DNA from: Paenibacillus sp. FSL R5-0345
Lineage (GTDB): Bacteria; Bacillota; Bacilli; Paenibacillales; Paenibacillaceae
DNA: 64,000 bases
Assembly: GCF_000758585.1 (NCBI RefSeq)
Contig: NZ_CP009281.1
Location: forward strand, 3,100,001 to 3,164,000
Reading direction: 5' to 3'
Shown here: piece after piece, positions 26,094 through 34,499 of the stretch
Numbering within the stretch: the stretch's first letter is position 1
Layout of the letters: each line of letters opens with the position of its first letter
Translations under genes and position numbers: made by a program
The notes under the pieces: model-generated
What the model was told of the DNA's origin: nothing
Seen by the model: the letters and a program-made list of their open reading frames with translations, nothing else
The model's database searches: none

Positions 26094-26954
26094 ATGCCGG
26101 AGTGGTTGGAGGTTGTAGTACGAACACTCTTTGCTGTGGTTGTGCTTTTCTTTTTAACTAAATTACTGGGGAAGAGACAAGTATCGCAGCTTTCGTTCTT
26201 CGAGTATATTACGGGGATAACCGTCGGCAGCTTAGCCGCCTATATTTCTTTGGATACGGATAAGTATTGGCATTTAGGACTCATTGCATTGATTGTATGG
26301 GTCGCTTGTTCTTTAGGAATTGAATGGCTTCAGATGAAGAGTAAAAAAGCAAGAGACTTCATTGACTTTAAGTCCACAGTTCTTATAAAGGACGGAAAAA
26401 TACTCGAAGATCATATGAAAAAGGAACGTTTAACAACAGATGAATTATTGGAAGAGTTACGAAAAAAGGATGTATTCAATATATCTGAAGTGGAATTTGC
26501 GATTATGGAGTCTGATGGAGCGATTAATGTTCTGCTTAAGAAGGAGTATCTCCCTCTATCGGCAAAAGACCTGGGTGTGAAGGTTGCCCCACAAAAAGAG
26601 TCACAAGCCGTCATTATGGATGGAAAGGTATTAGATAAACCGTTAGATACCTTAAATCTGACTCGCAGCTGGCTTGATGGAGCGCTAGAGAAAATGGGGC
26701 TAACCGTCGAGAATGTATTTCTCGCTCAAGTTGATTCTTATGGAGAGCTGACGGTCGATTTGTATGCCGACAACTTTAAAGTTCCACAGCCGCAAGATAA
26801 ACCACAATTATATGCTTTGCTAAAAAAATGTGAAGCGGATCTGGAAATGTTTAGTTTGTCGACAGACAATGAAAAAGCTAAAAAAATGTACGAACAATGC
26901 TCACAGCAATTGCAAGCATCTTTGAAAGTGCTAAAGCCTTTAATCCAAAGTTGA
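26094..26954 (+). CDS. 2Duf-like membrane protein (DUF421 plus DUF1657-like C-terminus)
   Basis: The ATG at 26094 follows AAAGGAGGAAAATTGTG with good spacing (the GTG at 26091 is an alternative); 286 residues. Three N-terminal membrane helices (about residues 5-25, 35-52, 60-78) precede the YetF/DUF421 core, including FTKLLGKRQVSQLSFFEYITG-type LTKLLGKRQVSQLSFFEYIT and GAINVLLKKEYLPL. The last ~50 residues (ALLKKCEADLEMFSLSTDNE and onward) align by eye with the neighbouring DUF1657 protein. The combination DUF421+DUF1657 is that of 2Duf from spoVA2mob operons, which raises wet-heat resistance of Bacillus spores. No spoVA genes are adjacent here. Confidence 0.85.
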   Translation: MPEWLEVVVRTLFAVVVLFFLTKLLGKRQVSQLSFFEYITGITVGSLAAYISLDTDKYWHLGLIALIVWVACSLGIEWLQMKSKKARDFIDFKSTVLIKDGKILEDHMKKERLTTDELLEELRKKDVFNISEVEFAIMESDGAINVLLKKEYLPLSAKDLGVKVAPQKESQAVIMDGKVLDKPLDTLNLTRSWLDGALEKMGLTVENVFLAQVDSYGELTVDLYADNFKVPQPQDKPQLYALLKKCEADLEMFSLSTDNEKAKKMYEQCSQQLQASLKVLKPLIQS

Positions 26955-26986
26955 TGTGCTAACAAACCTCATACCTAAAAGCAAAA

Positions 26987-27018
26987 AAGAACCGGTTATT
27001 CGCATCGGTTCTTTTTTT
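26987..27018 (+). terminator. terminator after the 2Duf-like gene
   Basis: AAGAACCG and CGGTTCTT (27006-27013) pair around a GTTATTCGCAT loop and are followed by seven T, about 35 nt after the stop codon. Confidence 0.88.
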
Positions 27019-27043
27019 CGTATCCAGCTAAATGATGTAAAGA

Positions 27044-27073
27044 GTATAAATCTCGTATACCATTGGCAAACTA
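27044..27073 (+). promoter_or_regulatory. candidate sigma-G promoter of the germination operon
   Basis: GTATA (27044-27048), 18-nt spacer, CAAACTA (27067-27073). This fits the sigma-G pattern GNATA-N17/18-CATNNTA with one mismatch, and lies about 40 nt before the start of the gerA-type operon, which in Bacillus is transcribed in the forespore by sigma-G. Confidence 0.5.
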
Positions 27074-27113
27074 AGTCAGATTCGCAAGTCACAACCTAGG
27101 AGGTATACAGCCT

Positions 27114-28556
27114 ATGTCAGGAATTTTAGAAACCATTAAAGATCAACTGGAGGGATGCAGTGATGCGGTGTATCAGTCCATTTCTGTTCATGGGCAAACC
27201 TGTCTTTTGATTTTTTTACCCTCCATTATCGATTCCAAGACACTTCATGATAGTATTGCTTTGCCGCTGAAAACAGAAGCAGAAGCGAAGCTGGAATGGA
27301 CAGATTTTTTAGAACGGTTAGATCAAGGTGTTGTTTTTCCTATCCCATACCTCAAGGCATTTGATTTACAGAAGATCGTAGATCTGATCGTTGCTGGAAA
27401 AGTAGTGCTTTGTATAGAGGATATCCCTTATGTTTATTATTTTGAAATTACTCAATATCAAAAAAGATCAGTGACCGAATCACAAAATGAACTTGTTGTT
27501 ATTGGTCCCCAAGAAGCATTCATTGAAGATATAGAAACGAATCTCTCTATGCTTCGACATAAAATTAAACATCCGGATCTAAAAACCGTTCATTATTCGA
27601 TTGGAAAATATACAAAAACTGATGTGTATGTGGTCTATATTGAAGGACTTTGCAAAAAAGAAATTCTAGCTGAGATTAAACAAAAACTAGGCGAAATAGA
27701 TATTGACGGGATACTAGGCATTAGTTATATATCAGAATACTTAAGAGATGGTAACCTCACACCATTTCCGGTATTTCAATATACAGAACGGCCTGATTCG
27801 GTGGCAGCATCTTTAATGGAAGGCCGGATCGGAATCATACAAGATGGCACACCTACTGCAATGCTTGCTCCGACATCTTTTTTTACTATGCTGCAATCCT
27901 CTGAAGATTATTATCAAAGCTTTTATGCAGCAAGCTGGATTCGTTTAGTTCGATTTCTATTCTCAATCATATCCATGATTCTTCCATCCCTTTATGTAGC
28001 AATTACAACCTTTCACCCGCAGATCATTCCACCAAACCTGTTAATTACGATTGCTTCAGCTAGAGAGAACATTCCCTTCTCAGCTCTTACTGAAGCTTTA
28101 ATTATGGAGCTTACCTTTGAAGCACTTAGAGAAGCTGGGACGAGAATTCCAAAGCCTGTAGGGCAGACGGTATCCATTATTGGAGGTATCGTTATTGGTC
28201 AGGCAGCAGTCCAAGCAGGAATTGTATCAGCTCCAATGGTTATTGTTGTTTCTATTACCGGAATCGCCACCTATATCATTCCTCATTATGAGCTGGGTCT
28301 GACTTTCCGGCTTCTTCGATTCCCGTTACTTGTTATGGGTGGAACAATGGGACTGCTCGGGGTATATATTACAGCTTTTTTGATTTACGGACATTTAGCC
28401 AATTTAAGACCGTTAGGTGCTCCATATTTGCAACCCGTTGCCCCTCTTGTGTTACGAGACTGGAAGGATACATTAGCTCGCTTCCCCTCGAACTTTATGA
28501 CGAAGCGCAGTAACCTCTTTACAGATAGAAATAAAAGGAGACAGAAAGAGAAATGA
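27114..28556 (+). CDS. spore germination protein, GerA family A subunit
   Basis: 480 residues, ATG behind a perfect AGGAGGT. A hydrophilic N-terminal domain of about 245 residues is followed by the conserved QDGTPTAMLAPTSFFTMLQS region and five membrane helices. SARENIPFSALTEALIMELTFEALREAGTRIPKPVGQTVSIIGG-type residues (about 312-355) are the most conserved GerAA block. The protein sits in the spore inner membrane and with the B and C subunits forms a nutrient receptor. First gene of an A-C-B operon; it overlaps the C gene by 4 nt. Confidence 0.93.
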   Translation: MSGILETIKDQLEGCSDAVYQSISVHGQTCLLIFLPSIIDSKTLHDSIALPLKTEAEAKLEWTDFLERLDQGVVFPIPYLKAFDLQKIVDLIVAGKVVLCIEDIPYVYYFEITQYQKRSVTESQNELVVIGPQEAFIEDIETNLSMLRHKIKHPDLKTVHYSIGKYTKTDVYVVYIEGLCKKEILAEIKQKLGEIDIDGILGISYISEYLRDGNLTPFPVFQYTERPDSVAASLMEGRIGIIQDGTPTAMLAPTSFFTMLQSSEDYYQSFYAASWIRLVRFLFSIISMILPSLYVAITTFHPQIIPPNLLITIASARENIPFSALTEALIMELTFEALREAGTRIPKPVGQTVSIIGGIVIGQAAVQAGIVSAPMVIVVSITGIATYIIPHYELGLTFRLLRFPLLVMGGTMGLLGVYITAFLIYGHLANLRPLGAPYLQPVAPLVLRDWKDTLARFPSNFMTKRSNLFTDRNKRRQKEK

Positions 28557-29707
28557 GAATCCTGAAGCTAGGAGTTATTGTGATTTTGCTCCTAAATATA
28601 ACAGGTTGTAGGTCGTCGAAGGTAGAACTGGATGAACTAACATTTGTATACGGAATGTTTATCGATGAGGGCAAAGAACCAGGTACTGTTGAAGTTACAA
28701 TTAACTCACCTTTGCCCAACCGTCTTAACGCAGCGGGCCAGCCTTCAAGTGGCGGTGGAGGAGACGGTAATACTTATTCTACCGTTTCTAAGACAGCAGG
28801 ATCGATTGCGGATGCCATGCTGTTAATTCAAAAAGACTTAACACGTCAACTAAGTCTTTCTCAATTGAAAGTTATTGTCTTAGGGAAGACCTATGCTGAA
28901 AAAGGAATCAGCGAATTATTCCTATGGATTGAAAGAGAACCAAGTCTGCCTTTAGGTGCGTATGTTATGGCTAGCCCCACAAGTGCAAAAGAGATGAATA
29001 CTTTAACACCTATTTACGAGCAATTGCCTTCGGATGTACTAAGGAACTTTGGATCAGAGAGGTATTTGTTTTCAACTACGATTAAAGATTGCCTGTTTGC
29101 AGAGGCATCAGGTGTAGGATTTGCAATAAACAATCTTTCATTTGGTAAAAAAGAAGAAACGTCGAAAGAGGGAAAGCCGGAGTACTGGGCCGGAATTCAA
29201 GGGGCGATGCTGTTTCATAGAGATAAAATGAAAGGAACACTTAAGCTTAAAGAGGGAAGGGCATTAGCTTGGGCGGTAGGTAGTCTTAAGCTGGCAGTTT
29301 ACACCGTCGAATGGGATGAGGGGAAAAGTGCCGCAAGTGTTGTATTTGTAAGCACAAAAGCATCAAAGAAGCTAAAACATACAGATAATGGACCGGTGTT
29401 CACTGTGAATTTAAAAGGGAAAGCTAGTGTGATTTATTTAAGGGATCCAAAAAATAGGGATGCAGAGGAACTCGGTCAAATTATCATTGCGAAGCTTAAA
29501 GAAAAAGTCTCTGATAATCTTGCCGAAGCCATTCGTAATACTCAAAAATCAGGTGCTGATGTTTTGCAACTCGGCTTGTTATTGGAATGGAATGATCCAA
29601 AGCAATGGAAGCAGCTTAGTAAGAGGTGGGAGAATTATTATGCCCATGAGGCTGATATTAAGGTGAAGACAGATTTTAGTATTGTAGATTTTGGAACGGC
29701 AAAATAG
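28553..29707 (+). CDS. spore germination lipoprotein, Ger(x)C family
   Basis: 384 residues with a lipoprotein signal, MRILKLGVIVILLLNITGC, lipidation cysteine at residue 19. Family features include the N-terminal ELDELTFVYGMFIDEG region and a C-terminal domain with QIIIAKLKEKVSDNLAEAI and LQLGLLLEWNDPKQWKQL. A glycine-rich loop (SSGGGGDG) near residue 65 is a local insertion. It is the outer-surface C subunit of the germinant receptor. ATGA overlap with the A gene; the B gene starts 29 nt later. Confidence 0.92.
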   Translation: MRILKLGVIVILLLNITGCRSSKVELDELTFVYGMFIDEGKEPGTVEVTINSPLPNRLNAAGQPSSGGGGDGNTYSTVSKTAGSIADAMLLIQKDLTRQLSLSQLKVIVLGKTYAEKGISELFLWIEREPSLPLGAYVMASPTSAKEMNTLTPIYEQLPSDVLRNFGSERYLFSTTIKDCLFAEASGVGFAINNLSFGKKEETSKEGKPEYWAGIQGAMLFHRDKMKGTLKLKEGRALAWAVGSLKLAVYTVEWDEGKSAASVVFVSTKASKKLKHTDNGPVFTVNLKGKASVIYLRDPKNRDAEELGQIIIAKLKEKVSDNLAEAIRNTQKSGADVLQLGLLLEWNDPKQWKQLSKRWENYYAHEADIKVKTDFSIVDFGTAK

Positions 29708-29736
29708 CAAAATAAAGAAATTTAGAGGGAGAAGTT

Positions 29737-30825
29737 ATGCAAACATCAAAATGGCAGCTGTTCCGTTTTTTTATTATATTCTTCAGCTCCCAAACCACTA
29801 TATTTTTGATTCCGACTCTAATTGCTACTTCATCCTATCAAGGCTGGATTGCATTATTAGTGGGGTCTTTATTAGGGTTGATATTATTGTGGTTTACTTT
29901 CCACGTCGGTATGCTGCGGCCTAATCAAGCATGGGTAAGCTTTGGAAAAGATATCTTAGGTAAATGGCCGCACAAGTTCATGCTTCTTTTGCTCTTAAGC
30001 TGGTGTGTTTACTATGCATCCTATGATATTGAGAACTTTGTACTGTTCTTTGGTTCAAATTATTTGAGAGGAACTCCGCCTCTGTTTATTCAGTGTATCA
30101 TTGGGTTAGTGATTATGTATACGGCCAGTTTAGGCTTTAAAACGATAGCTTATATGGCAGATGGACTTTTTCTTATTTTTTTCATAACAATGATCATTTT
30201 ATTTAATTTATTTCTCCCGAATGCGGACTTCAATATGCTGCCAGCCTTTATTCATTATCACGATCCCGGGATTGCTTTAAAGGACTCTATTGTAGTCATG
30301 TCATGGTTTGGAGAATGGATCGTCCTCTTGTTTGTTGTACCCGATCTGAAGCTTGAAGCGAAGATGCTGAAAAGATTAGTACTTACGGGGATATGTGTCT
30401 TAGTAACCGTCTTAATTGGTTGGGCGTTGACGATGATGAGTTTTGGTCCACATTTGGGGAAGGAACTGCAATATCCTTTCCTTGAATTGGTGCGTAGCGC
30501 CAAACAAGATAATCTGCTAGGTAATTCAGATCCGCTCTTAATTGGAATATGGTCGTCTTCTATGTTCATTCACAGCTCATTTCTTATCTACGTAGCCTCC
30601 AGATGTGTATCCAGCTTGCTGAATACCAAAACTAAAAAGATATATATTCCTTTATTAACAACAGTTTCAATTACGATAGCTTTTTTGTACTCACGACATA
30701 TAGGCAGTTATTATAAACACTATAATAGCTATGCTATTGTTATCATTTGGCTAATCGTTGAAAGCATCCCGGTCTATTACACCATCACAGCTTTCTTTCG
30801 ATTTCGGAATAAAACTGCGAAGTGA
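29737..30825 (+). CDS. endospore germination permease, GerB family
   Basis: 362 residues with about ten membrane helices, an amino-acid-permease-like fold. SSQTTIFLIPTLIATSSYQGWIALLVGSLLG at the start and CVYYASYDIENFVLFFGSNYL near residue 90 fit the GerAB/spore-germination permease family, which binds the nutrient germinant. Third gene of the operon, preceded by GAGGGAGAAGTT. A terminator follows. Confidence 0.92.
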   Translation: MQTSKWQLFRFFIIFFSSQTTIFLIPTLIATSSYQGWIALLVGSLLGLILLWFTFHVGMLRPNQAWVSFGKDILGKWPHKFMLLLLLSWCVYYASYDIENFVLFFGSNYLRGTPPLFIQCIIGLVIMYTASLGFKTIAYMADGLFLIFFITMIILFNLFLPNADFNMLPAFIHYHDPGIALKDSIVVMSWFGEWIVLLFVVPDLKLEAKMLKRLVLTGICVLVTVLIGWALTMMSFGPHLGKELQYPFLELVRSAKQDNLLGNSDPLLIGIWSSSMFIHSSFLIYVASRCVSSLLNTKTKKIYIPLLTTVSITIAFLYSRHIGSYYKHYNSYAIVIIWLIVESIPVYYTITAFFRFRNKTAK

Positions 30826-30848
30826 ATGAAATTAGGAAGGGAAATCTA

Positions 30849-30880
30849 GGTTCTGTCTTTTAATGGACAGGGCCTTTTCT
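30849..30880 (+). terminator. terminator of the germination operon
   Basis: GGTTCTGTC (30849-30857) pairs with GACAGGGCC (30866-30874), including two G-U pairs, followed by TTTTCTT. Confidence 0.82.
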
Positions 30881-30962
30881 TGTGAATTATATATTGGATA
30901 CACTTTCTGTTATGATGAAAGGACTTATTACATTAATTTCCCAGATTGGACGGTGTATTTAC

Positions 30963-31940
30963 ATGAACCTTCAAGAAGTCACTGAACTCATCAAATCTAT
31001 TAGAACCAATCTAGCTAAAGTCATTGTAGGAAAAGAGGATGGAGTAGACCTGTTACTGACTGCATTGCTTGCGAATGGCCATGTTCTTCTCGAGGATGTT
31101 CCGGGTACAGGTAAAACTTTATTAGCAAAAGTCCTTGCTAAATCTCTGGATTGTTCATTTAAGCGTATTCAGTTTACGCCAGACTTACTGCCTTCTGATT
31201 TAAGCGGGATTAATTTCTACAATCAAAAGACAGGTGAATTTCAGTTTAGACCTGGTCCGGTTTTTGCGAATATTTTGTTGGCTGATGAAATAAATCGTGC
31301 AACCCCGAGAACACAATCCAGTCTGCTGGAATGTATGGAGGAGCGGCAAATTACGATCGATGGTGTGACTCATAGTCTAGAAGCCCCGTTTCTGGTAATT
31401 GCTACTCAGAATCCGATTGACAACCAAGGGACCTTTCCGTTACCTGAAGCTCAATTAGATAGATTTTTGATGCGGATTACTACGGGCTATCCGTCCTTTG
31501 ACGAAGGAATTCATATTTTACAGCGCTTCCGTGAGAATAACCCGCTGGAAGAGACTTTTTCAGTGGCTACCGCTCAAGATATTCAAGCAGCACAGCGTTT
31601 AACCGCTTCCGTTAGTATAAGCGATGATTTGCTGGCTTATATTGTTCGAATTACAGAAGCTACACGGAAATCAACGGCAGTTAAACTAGGTGCGAGTCCC
31701 CGTGCTAGTGGGGCTTTGCTTAAATCTGCTCAAGGATATGCACTTATTCAAGGGAGATCTTACGTAACACCGGATGATATTAAGGCCGTAGCCGTTCCGG
31801 TGCTTGCCCATCGTCTACTTCTTCATCGAGGATTGGGTTCAAAAGAAGGACAGGCAGCGGATATTGTGCTACAAGTGCTTCGTGAGGTAGAGGTGCCGAC
31901 TGAACTCGTTACGTCCATTAGAGGCGGAAAGGTGGAATGA
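30963..31940 (+). CDS. MoxR family AAA+ ATPase
   Basis: The frame opens at 30882, but MNLQEVTELIKSI at 30963 is the usual N-terminus of the family; 325 residues. The ribosome binding site is weak. Walker A is LLEDVPGTGKTLLAK near residue 45, Walker B ILLADEINRATPRTQ near residue 105, followed by ECMEERQITIDG and the sensor ATQNPIDNQGTFPLPEAQLDRF. MoxR ATPases act as chaperones for partner metalloproteins or complexes. It is followed by DUF58 and DUF4129 genes, the standard trio. Confidence 0.92.
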   Translation: MNLQEVTELIKSIRTNLAKVIVGKEDGVDLLLTALLANGHVLLEDVPGTGKTLLAKVLAKSLDCSFKRIQFTPDLLPSDLSGINFYNQKTGEFQFRPGPVFANILLADEINRATPRTQSSLLECMEERQITIDGVTHSLEAPFLVIATQNPIDNQGTFPLPEAQLDRFLMRITTGYPSFDEGIHILQRFRENNPLEETFSVATAQDIQAAQRLTASVSISDDLLAYIVRITEATRKSTAVKLGASPRASGALLKSAQGYALIQGRSYVTPDDIKAVAVPVLAHRLLLHRGLGSKEGQAADIVLQVLREVEVPTELVTSIRGGKVE

Positions 31941-31943
31941 GCT

Positions 31944-33032
31944 ATGGCTTTGCCTTGGTTCATTTTCATTACTGTAGTTCTATTGTTCCTTCTTGCCGCT
32001 ATCTATGAACGAAATGGTCTGAAAGCGCTTAGCTATACTCGTTATTTTTCAACAAAAGTTGCTTATGAAGGGGATCATCTTGAGATGATCGAGGAGATCG
32101 TTAATGCTAAGCTTTTGCCATTACCATGGCTTCGGCTGGAATCTAGTATTTCTAGAGGTTTGGATTTTAGTAGTCAGGATAATCTCGGAATTAGCACGGG
32201 GGAAATCTATCAGAATCATATCAGCTTGTTCTACCTGAAATCATACCGTCATATTAAACGGCGTCATCAAGTAACTTGCGAGCGACGGGGGATATACCGT
32301 TTAGAGACGGTCACAATGACCACTGGAGATCCCTTTGGTTTAATTCGGAAAAACAAAACGTATCCACTTGAATTAGAGTTATTGGTCTATCCTAATCTGC
32401 TGAGCTTAGATGATCTACCACTGCCGATACATAGCTGGCTGGGTGAACTTCCGGTGAAAAGGTGGATCGTAGAAGATCCTTTCCTGACTGCAGGTATTCG
32501 CGAGTATAACTCAGGAGATTCTATGGGACTTATAAACTGGAAGGCTACAGCACGCACAGGTACTATGCAGGTGCATAAGAAAGACTACACCGCAGATTCC
32601 AGACTCGTCATTTGCTTGAATATAGAGGACAGTCATTCCATGTGGAGAGCGGTAACGGATGTTGAACGTATCGAGCAAGGGATAAGGTATGCGGCCACTA
32701 TCGCCGAATACGCCATGCGCCATGGAATTGAGACGGGGTTTATCTGTAACGGTAGACTGGACAACAGGGGCGAAAGAGATCCTGTAGAAGCAGAACCAAT
32801 GGCTCAATTGGAAGACTTACTTGAGCTGTTAGCTAAGCTGGAGCTTGACAGAACGCTTCCTATGAGCCGATTGCTGGACCTGCAAGCCGAGAGTGGAATA
32901 AGTGATACTGACTTTCTGATCATTAGCTGTCATAGAGGAACAGAATTACAAGCGTCCGCAGACCTTCTATACCAGTTAGGAAACGGTGTGGAGTGGCTGG
33001 ATATTCCGGAACAGGGGGGAGAGAGTGCATGA
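31944..33032 (+). CDS. DUF58 domain protein
   Basis: 362 residues. One N-terminal membrane helix (LPWFIFITVVLLFLLAAIY) is followed by a beta-rich domain and the DUF58 signature AGIREYNSGDSMGLINWKATARTG near residue 182, where the R-x-Y-x-x-G-D-x-x-x-x-I-x-W-K pattern is complete. The C-terminal part resembles a von Willebrand A domain. Standard partner of MoxR ATPases; the biological role is unclear. It starts 4 nt after moxR and overlaps the next gene by 4 nt. Confidence 0.9.
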   Translation: MALPWFIFITVVLLFLLAAIYERNGLKALSYTRYFSTKVAYEGDHLEMIEEIVNAKLLPLPWLRLESSISRGLDFSSQDNLGISTGEIYQNHISLFYLKSYRHIKRRHQVTCERRGIYRLETVTMTTGDPFGLIRKNKTYPLELELLVYPNLLSLDDLPLPIHSWLGELPVKRWIVEDPFLTAGIREYNSGDSMGLINWKATARTGTMQVHKKDYTADSRLVICLNIEDSHSMWRAVTDVERIEQGIRYAATIAEYAMRHGIETGFICNGRLDNRGERDPVEAEPMAQLEDLLELLAKLELDRTLPMSRLLDLQAESGISDTDFLIISCHRGTELQASADLLYQLGNGVEWLDIPEQGGESA

Positions 33033-34363
33033 AGCTTACGTCATCTGGTTACGTATGGAGTACAATCAAACTCTGGATATTCTCTATTCTAGAACTATTA
33101 TTAGTTCTACCTGTATGGATTCTGTTTCAGGTTTATGTACTGCCCAAGCAAATTGACCCTTTGTGGTTATCTGTCATGCCGCTAGTATCATTACTGGGCA
33201 TTCTGCTGCGGCGACAGTGTAGTGTCAGATGGAAACAGTTGCTGGCTGCATTAATCCTTGGGGCAACGACTGGTATTTTGTCATCAGGAAGTCTGTCTAT
33301 CGAAAGTCTGCCTTTAGGTATCGCAGGTTTTATATGCGCATATCTAGGGATGACTGCTGACTCTCGTGATCAGACCAGTAGGAAGTATTGGCTGGGGATT
33401 GTGATTTATTTTGTTGCGACCATTGTCTTTCATAGAATTCCTGATTTGGAGGCAACCGTTACCCTTCTGACCTGGTGTGGCAGCTTATGTTTATTGCTCA
33501 CTCTACTTATATCTAATAGCAGTTATTTACAATATAGTACGCTCTCAAATGAGGGCAAAGCTTTGCCAAAAGGATTACAAAGAAATAACCGTATTTATGT
33601 TATTGGTATAGGAATTGTTGCGGCCGTGTTAGCGGCAGGGGTCGGAAAAGCCATAGGAACACTGCTATGGAATATGGTGCGTTCGTTCTTCGGATGGATT
33701 AGTAAACTATTCTCTGGATCGAGTGAGCCGCTGCCACCGTCAGTAGAACAGCCGCAAGCGAGTCCGGAGCTGCCTTTTGTAGGAGAGCAAAAACCAGGCC
33801 TGCTAGCTGCTATCTTAGATGTCGCTTTTTATGTAGCTGGAACTGTGCTAGTAGGAGTGGCAATCTACTTTGCAGTTCGGTGGTTGTATAGAAATGCCGG
33901 AGGGAAATTGAAGAGATTCATGGATGCCTTGCTATCCATGCTGCGCAGGGAGCATACGCCTAAAGACAATACCTCTTATCTTGATGAGGAGAAAAGTGTA
34001 TTTACATGGGAACAAACGCTTCAAGGACTGAGGAACTTCTGGAGTACCCGTCTTACGTCAAGACATCGAAAAGATCGCTGGGAGCAGATGCAGAGTGAAC
34101 GGGAACGTGTTCGCTGGTTGTATCGGCGTTGGCTTCATATGAAAGAGGATCAAGGTTATGTAGTTAAAAAATATCTTACACCGAAAGAAACGGAAGACGA
34201 TATTTTTAAATGGACAGCTCTTAACCACTCTAAACGTAAGGGCGATGAAAGTTCTGTTAACACGTCGAATTCATTGATTAAAATATATGAAAAAGTTAGA
34301 TACGGAGAGGAAAATCCTTCTGCTAATGATGTGGCTGCATTGAAAGATGAATTGAAATTATAG
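33029..34363 (+). CDS. multi-pass membrane protein with DUF4129-like C-terminus
   Basis: The ATG at 33029 overlaps the DUF58 stop (ATGA) and has a GGGAGAGAG site; 444 residues. Six or seven helices occupy residues 10-215, then comes a Pro/Glu-rich linker (about 235-255), another helix (about 265-290) and a cytoplasmic tail. The tail, with RVRWLYRRWLHMKEDQGY and IYEKVRYGEENPSANDV, has the helical DUF4129 pattern normally found at the end of the transglutaminase-like protein of the MoxR-DUF58 trio. The transglutaminase domain itself is absent. Confidence 0.8.
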   Translation: MKLTSSGYVWSTIKLWIFSILELLLVLPVWILFQVYVLPKQIDPLWLSVMPLVSLLGILLRRQCSVRWKQLLAALILGATTGILSSGSLSIESLPLGIAGFICAYLGMTADSRDQTSRKYWLGIVIYFVATIVFHRIPDLEATVTLLTWCGSLCLLLTLLISNSSYLQYSTLSNEGKALPKGLQRNNRIYVIGIGIVAAVLAAGVGKAIGTLLWNMVRSFFGWISKLFSGSSEPLPPSVEQPQASPELPFVGEQKPGLLAAILDVAFYVAGTVLVGVAIYFAVRWLYRNAGGKLKRFMDALLSMLRREHTPKDNTSYLDEEKSVFTWEQTLQGLRNFWSTRLTSRHRKDRWEQMQSERERVRWLYRRWLHMKEDQGYVVKKYLTPKETEDDIFKWTALNHSKRKGDESSVNTSNSLIKIYEKVRYGEENPSANDVAALKDELKL

Positions 34364-34405
34364 AATAGAGTATTCATCAAAAATCATGCAAATAGAACAA
34401 ATAGG

Positions 34406-34467
34406 TTACAATCAGCCCAAAAGTGTTACAACATGGATACAATTGGTTTTGCGCTTGCCACTATAAT
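34406..34467 (+). promoter_or_regulatory. direct repeats and -10 element before the secreted repeat protein gene
   Basis: GTTACAA occurs at 34405-34411 and 34425-34431, exactly 20 nt apart (two helical turns), with ATACAA at 34437-34442. A TATAAT -10 lies at 34462-34467 without a good -35. This is the arrangement of an activator-dependent promoter; the regulator is unknown. Confidence 0.4.
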
Positions 34468-34499
34468 AATTCTAGCAAAATATTCGTGGAGGGAAGTAA

